Below, piece after piece: positions 9,018 to 14,591 of a stretch of 14,591 nucleotides of DNA. This stretch comes from a bacterium UBA4883. Its GTDB lineage: Bacteria; Bacillota; Clostridia; Oscillospirales; Acutalibacteraceae. The position numbers and the translations under genes are program-made. Location of the stretch: assembly GCA_002399225.1 (NCBI GenBank), contig DHDF01000016.1, positions 7,991-22,581 of the forward strand, given 5' to 3'. Every line of letters starts with the position of its first letter. Positions within the stretch are counted from its first letter, which is position 1. The notes below the pieces were generated by a model. That model was given only the letters and a program-made list of their open reading frames with translations, searched no databases and was not told where the DNA came from.

Positions 9018-9051
9018 GAAAATATAACATCATAAGATTACGGGGGAAATC

Positions 9052-9459
9052 ATGAAAAGACGCGAAGCGCGCGAACAGGCTTTTGCCCTTCTCTTTGCAA
9101 AGAGCATCAACCGTGAGAAGATCAGAGATATCGTGACGGCCGCAAATGAAGTTGGGGAGCGGCCGATCGACGATTTTGCAGAAACAGCCGCAACCGGCGT
9201 GGAGGCAAATGAATCTGCTTTAGATGAAAAAATCAGCAGTTTCACTCGCGGCTGGGCAATCGGCCGGCTTTCGAAAGTATCGCTCTCCATCCTGCGCCTG
9301 GCGGCCTATGAAATTTTGTATGAAAAAGACATCCCGGTCGGTGTGTCAATCAATGAGGCAGTGGAGCTTGCAAAAAAATACGGAACTGCTGAAGATGCAC
9401 CATTCGTCAACGGAGTTTTGGGGTCGCTTGCGAGAGAGCTGGAAGCAGAAAATGCCTAG
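9052..9459 (+). CDS. nusB: Transcription antitermination factor NusB
   Basis: An all-helical RNA-binding protein of 135 residues. With NusE (ribosomal S10) it binds boxA in rRNA leaders and prevents early termination of rRNA operons. The N-terminal RREAREQAFALLFA (3-16) and the C-terminal PVGVSINEAVELAKKYG followed by FVNGVLGSLARE are the family signatures, and the length is normal. The ATG follows GGGGGA at suitable spacing. It heads a run of five genes that overlap one another. The leader holds a promoter and then a terminator hairpin, discussed as a possible attenuator. Confidence 0.97.
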   Translation: MKRREAREQAFALLFAKSINREKIRDIVTAANEVGERPIDDFAETAATGVEANESALDEKISSFTRGWAIGRLSKVSLSILRLAAYEILYEKDIPVGVSINEAVELAKKYGTAEDAPFVNGVLGSLARELEAENA

Positions 9460-10384
9460 TGTTCTTGGAATTGATACCAGCAACTACACCACTTCGGTCG
9501 CCCTGTGGAAAGACGGAGTGATTTTTCAGGAGAAAAAGCTGCTTCCGGTTAAGAAGGGGGAACTGGGCCTGCGCCAGAGCGATGCCGTTTTTCATCATGT
9601 CGTTCAGCTGCCGCAGGTGTTTACAAAGCTGCCTGCCATTGGGCCAGACCTTGCGGCAGTCGGTGCTTCCGACCGGCCGCGAAGCATAGAACACTCTTAT
9701 ATGCCCTGTTTTCTGGTGGGGCTTGGGACTGCACAGGCGCTTGCGAAAGCGGAGCAGATGCCGCTTTACCGTTTTTCTCATCAGCAGGGCCATATCGCCG
9801 CGGTGCTGTATTCCGCCGGTCGGCTGGATCTGCTACAGGAACGTTTTCTTGCCTTTCATGTTTCCGGAGGCACCACGGAAACCGTGCTGGTCACCCCGAA
9901 TGAAAAACAGGTATTTCATACGGAAATTGTGGCGCAGTCCTTGGATCTGAAGGGAGGACAGGCAGTCGACCGAGTGGGGGCCATGCTGGGGCTTCCTTTC
10001 CCAGCAGGAAAGGGGCTGGAAGCGCTTGCGCGGAAATCGTCCCGTAAGATTTCCGTCCGCGCAACCATGAAAGGGGCAGACTGTTCGCTTTCGGGAATTG
10101 AAAACCAGTGCCGTTCCATGCTGGACCGAAAAGAGCCGAAAGAAGAAATCGCCGCATTTTGCCTTGCCTCTATCCTTGCGGCAATAGAAGGGATGGCGGA
10201 TGCCCTTCTGGAGCGATTTGGCAGACTTCCCCTTGTGTTTGCGGGCGGCGTGATGTCGGACGGAATTCTGCGCGGTGCGCTGGAAACAAAATACGGAGCA
10301 CTTTTTGCGGAGCCGGAATTTTCCTGTGACAACGCGGCTGGAATTTCCGTGCTGACCGCGTGGAAGGAAGGACTTGTGCAGTGA
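9452..10384 (+). CDS. Kae1/TsaD-like domain protein of unknown function (often called O-sialoglycoprotein endopeptidase)
   Basis: A 310-residue protein of the ASKHA fold related to TsaD, the enzyme that makes t6A on tRNA. Visible landmarks are the N-terminal phosphate loop GIDTSNYTTS (6-15), the metal-binding pair His110/His114 in HQQGH, SGGTTE (138-143), AGGVMSD (264-270) and a final DNAAG (293-297) with the metal-ligand Asp293. So the metal and nucleotide sites look intact, but TsaD proper usually has HxEGH and SGGHT. The protein is also shorter than TsaD (about 335-340). The peptidase name is historical. I infer a Clostridia-type paralogue rather than the main TsaD. The ATG at 9452 overlaps nusB by 8 bases and has GGAAG at 9441-9445; its stop overlaps the xseA start as GTGA. 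Confidence 0.88.
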   Translation: MPSVLGIDTSNYTTSVALWKDGVIFQEKKLLPVKKGELGLRQSDAVFHHVVQLPQVFTKLPAIGPDLAAVGASDRPRSIEHSYMPCFLVGLGTAQALAKAEQMPLYRFSHQQGHIAAVLYSAGRLDLLQERFLAFHVSGGTTETVLVTPNEKQVFHTEIVAQSLDLKGGQAVDRVGAMLGLPFPAGKGLEALARKSSRKISVRATMKGADCSLSGIENQCRSMLDRKEPKEEIAAFCLASILAAIEGMADALLERFGRLPLVFAGGVMSDGILRGALETKYGALFAEPEFSCDNAAGISVLTAWKEGLVQ

Positions 10385-11622
10385 GCCAGTCAAACCGGAT
10401 GGTTCTCAGCGTGACGCAGCTGAACACTTATGCCCGCTCCCTTCTGGAGCAGGATCCACACCTGGCTCAAGTATTCGTCACGGGAGAAATCTCCAATTTT
10501 AAAAATTATTACCGCTCCGGTCATCTGTATTTCTCGCTCAAAGATGAAAAAAGCGTTGTAAAAGCCGTCATGTTTGCCCGCTATGCGGAGCATCTGCGTT
10601 TTTTGCCGGAAGACGGCATGAAAGTAATTGCGCGCGGGCATGTAAGCCTCTACGAGGCAACCGGACAATATCAGCTTTATGTGGAAGATTTACAGCCAGA
10701 CGGCGTGGGGGACCTCAGCATTGCTTTCGAGCAGTTGAAAAAGAAGCTGGAAGCGGAGGGCCTATTCCGCAGTAAAAAACAGATTCCAAAGTTCCCGGAG
10801 ACCGTAGGTGTGATCACTTCGCCTTCCGGCGCGGCCGTGCATGATATTCTCACCGTGCTGGGCCGAAGGGCCCCGGAAGTCGGGGTCGTGTTCTGTCCGG
10901 TGGCGGTGCAGGGGACGGATGCCGCCCCTCAGATAGCGGCGGCAGTCAAACGGTTCAACCGGCTGCGCTGCGCCGATGTTTTGATCGTCGGAAGAGGCGG
11001 CGGCTCAATGGAAGATCTGTGGCCGTTCAACGAGGAAATCGTTGCCCGGGCGGTGGCGGCCTCTGAGATCCCCGTGATTTCAGCGGTTGGCCACGAGACA
11101 GACTTTACCATCTGCGATTTTGCCGCCGACCTGCGTGCGCCGACTCCCTCTGCTGCCGCGGAACTGGCCGTGCCAGACCGAATGGAATTGCTTGCAGAGC
11201 TGGAGGCCCTGCGGCAGCAGATGCGACAGGCGATGAATTCCGTTCTGAAAGAATCCGGCAGACGCCTTGCCCAAATTTCGGAAAGCCGAGTGTTCCGCGG
11301 CATGTTTGAACGCCTGGAACTACAAAGAGTGAGGCTCGATCAGCTTTCCTCCGCTCTCACGTCGTCGATGCAGCAGCAGATGCAAGACCGAAAGAATCGT
11401 CTGGCTGCGGTAAGCGGGAAGCTGGATGCGCTGAGCCCTCTTGCCGTGCTGTCGCGTGGCTACGCAGTGGCCTGTGATGAAGCCGGAAAACCGGTCGGCC
11501 ACGCTGCAGAAGTGAGGAAAGGCCAACTTTTAAGTCTAAAGCTGGATGATGGAGATTTAGGCTGTCTGGTCCAAAGCATAAAAATCCGCAGGAAAAAAAG
11601 GTCGGAGGGGGAAAAGCTGTGA
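10381..11622 (+). CDS. xseA: Exodeoxyribonuclease VII large subunit
   Basis: The catalytic subunit of exonuclease VII, which degrades single-stranded DNA from both ends to short oligonucleotides in repair. The 413 residues show an N-terminal OB-fold (about 8-103: VLSVTQLNTYARSLLE, VFVTGEISNF, GHLYFSLKD) and a catalytic domain with TSPSGAAVHD (146-155), GRGGGSMEDLWPFNEE (204-219), SAVGHETDFT (234-243) and RAPTPSAAAE (252-261). A long coiled-coil region and a C-terminal segment with LSRGYAV follow. A GTG start at 10381 is chosen because AAGGAAGGA lies 8 bases upstream and the codon overlaps the previous stop. An ATG at 10399 lacks a ribosome site. Confidence 0.96.
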   Translation: MSQSNRMVLSVTQLNTYARSLLEQDPHLAQVFVTGEISNFKNYYRSGHLYFSLKDEKSVVKAVMFARYAEHLRFLPEDGMKVIARGHVSLYEATGQYQLYVEDLQPDGVGDLSIAFEQLKKKLEAEGLFRSKKQIPKFPETVGVITSPSGAAVHDILTVLGRRAPEVGVVFCPVAVQGTDAAPQIAAAVKRFNRLRCADVLIVGRGGGSMEDLWPFNEEIVARAVAASEIPVISAVGHETDFTICDFAADLRAPTPSAAAELAVPDRMELLAELEALRQQMRQAMNSVLKESGRRLAQISESRVFRGMFERLELQRVRLDQLSSALTSSMQQQMQDRKNRLAAVSGKLDALSPLAVLSRGYAVACDEAGKPVGHAAEVRKGQLLSLKLDDGDLGCLVQSIKIRRKKRSEGEKL

Positions 11623-11840
11623 AACAGAAAATGACGTTTGAAGAGGCCGCCGCCAGACTGGAAGAATTGGTCAGCAAAATGGAAACGGGCGAACCTACGC
11701 TGGAAGATTCCCTGAAGCTTTTTGAAGAAGGCTCCACCCTGTCTTCTTTCTGCTATCGCAAACTGTCGGAAACGGAGCAGAAAGTTCGGTCCATCACCGA
11801 CCTAGAAGAGAAGAAGGTGAAGACGGATGAACAGAATTGA
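11619..11840 (+). CDS. xseB: Exodeoxyribonuclease VII small subunit
   Basis: A 73-residue helical protein that binds the coiled coil of XseA and is required for exonuclease VII activity. MTFEEAAARLEELVSKME (5-22), GEPTLEDSLKLFEEG (24-38) and a final helix with CYRKLSETEQKV (45-56) match the family. The GTG start at 11619 overlaps the xseA stop as GTGA, with GGAGGGGG upstream, as expected for subunits made in a fixed ratio. Its end overlaps ispA by 14 bases. Confidence 0.95.
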   Translation: MKQKMTFEEAAARLEELVSKMETGEPTLEDSLKLFEEGSTLSSFCYRKLSETEQKVRSITDLEEKKVKTDEQN

Positions 11841-12714
11841 TCCGCAGAAATATGTTGAAGTGATTCAGACAGCACTCGAAAAATATGTACCGGAAAAAAA
11901 GCTGCCGCAGAGCAATCTGTTCCAAGCCATGCGGTACAGCTTGTTGGCAGGGGGAAAACGGATTCGCCCGATTCTGGTACTGGAGTTCTGCGGAGACTGC
12001 GGCGGTGATCAAGAGTCTGCGCTTCCATTTGCCTGTGCGGTTGAGATGATCCACACTTATTCGCTGATTCACGACGATCTTCCCTGTATGGATAACGACG
12101 CTACGCGAAGGGGACATCCTTCCAATCACATCGTTTTTGGGGAGGCGCAGGCCATGCTGGCCGGGGATGCCCTTCAGGCTATGGCGTTTGAAACGATGCT
12201 TTCGCCGGACAGCATCGCGGCGGTCGGTGCCCGGCGCGCCGCCGCCGCAACCGGTATCCTGGCAAAGGCCGCCGGTGCCTACGGTATGGCGGGCGGCCAA
12301 ATGATCGACCTGCAAAGCGAGGGAAAGCGGATTTCCGCCGATACGCTGATTCAGATGGATGAATGTAAAACGGGCGCACTGATCTGTGCGGCATGCCAGA
12401 TGGGCTGCGTCCTGGCCGGAGCGGAAGAGCAAAAGCTTCATGCGGCAGAAAAATATGCCAAGGCAATCGGCCTCGCCTTTCAGATCACAGATGATATTCT
12501 CGACGTGGAAGGGGAGCAGTCACTGCTTGGCAAACCGGTCGGGAGCGACCTGGAAAACGGGAAAAGCACCTATGTGACTACTCTCGGCATGGAAAAAGCA
12601 CGGCTGCTGGTTAAAGAACTGACCGGGGAGGCGGTTTCCGCCATCGAATGTTTTGGAACAGGCGGAGAATATTTGCGCAGTTTCGCCGTTCAGCTTTCTT
12701 CCAGAAAAAACTGA
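11827..12714 (+). CDS. ispA: Farnesyl diphosphate synthase (polyprenyl synthetase)
   Basis: Condenses DMAPP or GPP with IPP to make farnesyl diphosphate for undecaprenyl and quinone-type lipids. In the 295 residues, GGKRIRP (42-48) binds IPP. The first aspartate-rich motif is DDLPCMDND (83-91) and the second is DDILD (222-226). The two extra residues inside the first motif and Tyr78 five residues before it are the marks of bacterial type II farnesyl synthases, so chain length C15 is likely. The closing GKSTYVT region (245-251) is intact. The ATG at 11827 follows GAAGGTGA and overlaps xseB. In many Firmicutes dxs comes next; here rplU does, with its own promoter and no terminator between. Confidence 0.95.
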   Translation: MNRIDPQKYVEVIQTALEKYVPEKKLPQSNLFQAMRYSLLAGGKRIRPILVLEFCGDCGGDQESALPFACAVEMIHTYSLIHDDLPCMDNDATRRGHPSNHIVFGEAQAMLAGDALQAMAFETMLSPDSIAAVGARRAAAATGILAKAAGAYGMAGGQMIDLQSEGKRISADTLIQMDECKTGALICAACQMGCVLAGAEEQKLHAAEKYAKAIGLAFQITDDILDVEGEQSLLGKPVGSDLENGKSTYVTTLGMEKARLLVKELTGEAVSAIECFGTGGEYLRSFAVQLSSRKN

Positions 12715-12725
12715 AAGAAATTTCA

Positions 12726-12754
12726 TTGACAGAACCGATGGAATATGATATCAT
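12726..12754 (+). promoter_or_regulatory. Near-consensus sigma-A promoter for rplU-prp-rpmA
   Basis: A perfect TTGACA (12726-12731) is followed after exactly 17 bases by TATCAT (12749-12754, 5 of 6). It starts 11 bases after the ispA stop. This strength suits ribosomal protein genes. Transcription should begin near 12761. Confidence 0.85.
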
Positions 12755-12760
12755 AAATAA

Positions 12761-12836
12761 GCCGCATATTCCGGGCTTTAAGAGGGGAACCCGCCTGGGA
12801 ATAGCGAGTCTGAAGAAAAGGCAGGACCTAACATTC
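12761..12836 (+). promoter_or_regulatory. Structured rplU leader, candidate L21 autoregulatory element
   Basis: The 76-base leader can fold into a stem of TATTCC-GGGC (12767-12776) with GCCT-G-GGAATA (12793-12803), ten pairs with one G-U and G12797 bulged. Its loop holds a possible GGG/CCC pair. A shorter stem (GTCTG near 12808 with CA-G-GAC near 12822) lies just before the start codon. Firmicutes rplU genes commonly carry an L21 leader through which L21 is thought to repress its own operon. That identity is inferred from position and structure, not from a covariance match. Confidence 0.5.
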
Positions 12837-13145
12837 ATGTTTGCAGTGATTGAAACAGGCGGCAAGCAGTACAAGGTGCAAAAAGACGACGTCATTTTTG
12901 TGGAAAAGCTTGCGGCTGAAAAGGATTCCACCGTTCAGTTCCCGGTGCTTGCCGTAGCCGGCGAGGATGGAACGAAAATCGGTGCGCCCTATGTTGAGGG
13001 TGCCACTGTTACCGCGAAAGTTCTGAAAGAGGGCAAGGGGAAGAAAATCACGGTCTTTACCTACAAGCCTAAAAAGAACGAAAAACGCAAAATGGGTCAC
13101 AGGCAGCCATACACCAAGATCCAGATTGCGGAAATTAATGCGTAA
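12837..13145 (+). CDS. rplU: 50S ribosomal protein L21
   Basis: A small 23S rRNA-binding protein of the large subunit. The 102 residues are normal length: [20 protein letters not shown] at the start, a central beta barrel, and the conserved basic C-terminus ([22 protein letters not shown]) that reaches into the rRNA. The open frame extends upstream, but only through the promoter and leader. The ATG at 12837 gives the family N-terminus, and AGGA (12823-12826) lies 10 bases upstream. prp and rpmA follow in the order usual in Firmicutes. Confidence 0.98.
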   Translation: MFAVIETGGKQYKVQKDDVIFVEKLAAEKDSTVQFPVLAVAGEDGTKIGAPYVEGATVTAKVLKEGKGKKITVFTYKPKKNEKRKMGHRQPYTKIQIAEINA

Positions 13146-13148
13146 AGT

Positions 13149-13469
13149 ATGATTGATTCCGAGTTTTTTACGTTTTCCGATGGGAAAAAGGCCGGATTCC
13201 GTATCAGCGGCCATTCCGGAACTGCGGAAGCAGGGAAGGACGTTGTGTGTGCCGCAGTGTCTTCCGCAGCTTATCTGGTCGTGAATACCATCACGGACCT
13301 TCTCGGCAGAAAGGTTTCGGTTTATGTAAAAGACGGTTTTATGGAATGTAAAATTGCTCCGGAAGATGCCGAGGCTTGCAGCACCCTTTTCGAAGGGCTC
13401 AGGCTTCATTTATCGGCGCTTTCCCGGCAATATCCTCACAATATTCAGGTTAGCGACATGGAGGTGTAA
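13149..13469 (+). CDS. prp: Ribosomal-processing cysteine protease Prp
   Basis: A 106-residue cysteine protease that removes the N-terminal extension of ribosomal protein L27, a step essential in Staphylococcus aureus. The catalytic pair is present as His22 in SGHSG (20-24) and Cys34 in [12 protein letters not shown] (31-42), the same numbers as in the S. aureus enzyme. It lies between rplU and rpmA, its substrate gene. The ATG begins 3 bases after the rplU stop and has no clear ribosome site (the nearest, GCGGAAA, is too far), so it is probably translated at a low level by coupling to rplU. B. subtilis calls it YsxB. Confidence 0.95.
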   Translation: MIDSEFFTFSDGKKAGFRISGHSGTAEAGKDVVCAAVSSAAYLVVNTITDLLGRKVSVYVKDGFMECKIAPEDAEACSTLFEGLRLHLSALSRQYPHNIQVSDMEV

Positions 13470-13473
13470 AGTG

Positions 13474-13758
13474 ATGCTGCAAATTAACATTCAGCTTTTT
13501 GCTCATAAAAAAGGAATGGGCTCCACCAAAAACGGCCGCGATTCCGAATCCAAGCGCCTTGGTGTTAAGCGTGCAGACGGTCAGTTCGTTTTGGCGGGCA
13601 ATATTCTGGTCAAACAGCGCGGAACTCATATTCATCCGGGTAAAAATGTCGGAATCGGTTCCGATGATTCCCTATTTGCCCTGATCGACGGTAAGGTAAA
13701 GTTCGAGCGCCTTGGCCGTGACCGCAAAAAGGTCAGCATTTATGCTGTAGAGTCGTAA
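13474..13758 (+). CDS. rpmA: 50S ribosomal protein L27, precursor with Prp-cleaved extension
   Basis: A large-subunit protein whose N-terminus reaches the peptidyl transferase centre. The 94-residue product begins [14 protein letters not shown]. This is the Firmicutes extension with the Prp site, so cleavage after Phe9 would leave AHKKG, the usual mature start. The core [20 protein letters not shown] and RQRGT-type segment (QRGTHIHPG, 48-56) are intact. The ATG at 13474 is preferred because GGAGGTG (13460-13466) is about 8 bases upstream; a GTG directly before it (13471) would add one residue. A terminator follows. Confidence 0.97.
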   Translation: MLQINIQLFAHKKGMGSTKNGRDSESKRLGVKRADGQFVLAGNILVKQRGTHIHPGKNVGIGSDDSLFALIDGKVKFERLGRDRKKVSIYAVES

Positions 13759-13779
13759 TTCTACAAGGCCAGTCAAGAG

Positions 13780-13810
13780 AGATCCCGGGTGCTGAGCCCG
13801 GGATCTTTTT
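13780..13810 (+). terminator. Intrinsic terminator after rpmA
   Basis: A perfect 10-bp stem, AGATCCCGGG (13780-13789) with CCCGGGATCT (13797-13806), closes a 7-base loop and runs into TTTTT. A smaller dyad (TGTAGA/TCTACA) lies over the rpmA stop. Confidence 0.92.
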
Positions 13811-13838
13811 GCTTATTTCGAGCAAAATATGGTATACT
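13809..13838 (+). promoter_or_regulatory. Extended -10 promoter for obg
   Basis: TATACT (13833-13838) is preceded by TGG (13830-13832), an extended -10. TTGCTT (13809-13814) 18 bases upstream is a partial -35 that overlaps the end of the terminator T-run. The core resembles the nusB promoter (ATGTGGTATAAT there, ATATGGTATACT here). Confidence 0.72.
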
Positions 13839-13890
13839 TAATTTTAGAAAGTATTGGAATGTCCGGTCAAAATAAAGGAGCCTTAAAAAG

Positions 13891-14591
13891 ATGTTTGTCG
13901 ATTATGCAAAAATCAAGGTAAAGGCCGGCGACGGCGGCGATGGGGCTGCCACTTTTCGCAGAGAAAAATATGTCGCGTCCGGCGGGCCGGATGGTGGCGA
14001 CGGCGGACGGGGTGGCAATATTGTCTTTCAGGTGGATGAGAATCAGTCTACTTTATCCGATTTTCGCCGCCATAAAAAATTTGTGGCTGAAAACGGAAAG
14101 AACGGTTCGGGAAAACGGTGCAGCGGCCACAGCGGAAAAGACCTTACGGTGCGGGTGCCGCGAGGCACGCTGGTGAAAGATGCCGCAACAGGAAGGCTGA
14201 TTGCCGACCTTTCGGCGGACGAACCCCAGGTGATTGCAAAAGGCGGTCGTGGCGGATGGGGAAACTCCCACTTTGCAACGGCGACCAGGCAAACGCCCCG
14301 TTTTTTTAAGCCGGGGCGTCCCGGAGAAGATTTGGAACTTCAGCTAGAATTAAAGCTGTTGGCAGACGTCGGGCTTGTCGGTTACCCAAACGTGGGGAAA
14401 TCCACGCTGGTGTCCGTTGTCAGCGAGGCGAAACCTCAAATTGCCGATTACTCCTTTACAACCTTGACGCCGGTCCTCGGCGTAGTACGGCGGGGACCTG
14501 ACCGGTCGTTCGTCATCGCCGATATCCCGGGGCTGATCGAAGGCGCAAACGAGGGTGCCGGTTTAGGGCATCAGTTTCTGCGCCATGTGGA
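13891..14591 (+). CDS. obgE: GTPase Obg, 3' end cut by window
   Basis: An essential GTPase that takes part in late assembly of the 50S subunit and, in B. subtilis, in the stress and sporulation response. The 233 complete codons seen give the glycine-rich Obg domain (residues 1 to about 158: [38 protein letters not shown]). The start of the G domain follows, with G1 GYPNVGKST (164-172), the switch I threonines in YSFTTLTP (187-194) and G3 DIPG (211-214). The frame is open with no stop to the window edge. The ATG follows AAAGGAG at good spacing. G4, G5 and the C-terminal domain lie beyond the window. Confidence 0.97.
   Translation, partial: MFVDYAKIKVKAGDGGDGAATFRREKYVASGGPDGGDGGRGGNIVFQVDENQSTLSDFRRHKKFVAENGKNGSGKRCSGHSGKDLTVRVPRGTLVKDAATGRLIADLSADEPQVIAKGGRGGWGNSHFATATRQTPRFFKPGRPGEDLELQLELKLLADVGLVGYPNVGKSTLVSVVSEAKPQIADYSFTTLTPVLGVVRRGPDRSFVIADIPGLIEGANEGAGLGHQFLRHV

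Noticed and set aside
9021..9045. A second nusB promoter after the hairpin (TATAAC at 9023-9028, TTGAAA at 9016-9021)
   Set aside because: The two boxes overlap and cannot work together, and neither has a partner at 16-18 bases.
9224..9451. Longer Kae1-like protein starting inside nusB
   Set aside because: The added 76 residues are another frame of nusB, and the phosphate loop GIDTSNYTTS belongs at the very N-terminus as given by ATG 9452.
9833..10393. Long open frames on the minus strand here and at 479-895, 6674-7237, 11794-12441 and 12828-13409
   Set aside because: Each lies opposite a well-supported gene, has low-complexity or Arg/Pro/Ser-rich composition, resembles no family I know, and lacks a convincing ribosome site.

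Overview
The window is an ordinary-looking chromosomal stretch of an endospore-forming member of the Clostridia. The order Oscillospirales is plausible but not proven. All genes lie on the + strand and are tightly packed. The evidence for a spore former is a complete eight-gene spoIIIA operon and yunb. The evidence for Clostridia is the S1-repeat protein beside spore genes, a Kae1-like gene between nusB and xseA, and an L27 with a Prp-cleavable N-terminal extension. I see no mobile element, CRISPR array, tRNA or rRNA.

Layout: (1) 2-1078 is the 3' part of a ribosomal protein S1 gene, cut by the window edge and possibly the tail of an IspH-S1 fusion, closed by a terminator. (2) 1201-3843 holds yunB and ligA, behind a sigma-A-like promoter and closed by two hairpins in tandem. 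(3) 4056-8930 is the spoIIIAA-AH operon, the mother-cell half of the channel that links mother cell and forespore. (4) 8931-9051 is a short leader with a good extended -10 promoter followed by an intrinsic terminator hairpin, all upstream of nusB. (5) 9052-12714 is nusB, a Kae1/TsaD-like paralogue, xseA, xseB and ispA, joined by overlaps of 4-14 bases. (6) 12726-13758 is rplU, prp, rpmA, with a near-consensus promoter and a structured leader likely to be the L21 autoregulatory element. (7) 13809 to the end is a promoter and the first 233 complete codons of obg.

The genes serve translation and ribosome assembly (S1, L21, Prp, L27, Obg), rRNA transcription (NusB), DNA repair and replication (LigA, exonuclease VII), isoprenoid synthesis (IspA) and sporulation (YunB, SpoIIIA). 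Within block 6 the link is direct: Prp should remove the first nine residues of the L27 made by the next gene.

I found no clearly new multi-gene system. The points most worth a second look are the promoter-then-terminator leader of the antitermination gene nusB, the uncharacterised Kae1-like protein, and the spoIIIAA/spoIIIAB junction, where a TTG start inside a 71-base overlap best fits the family.
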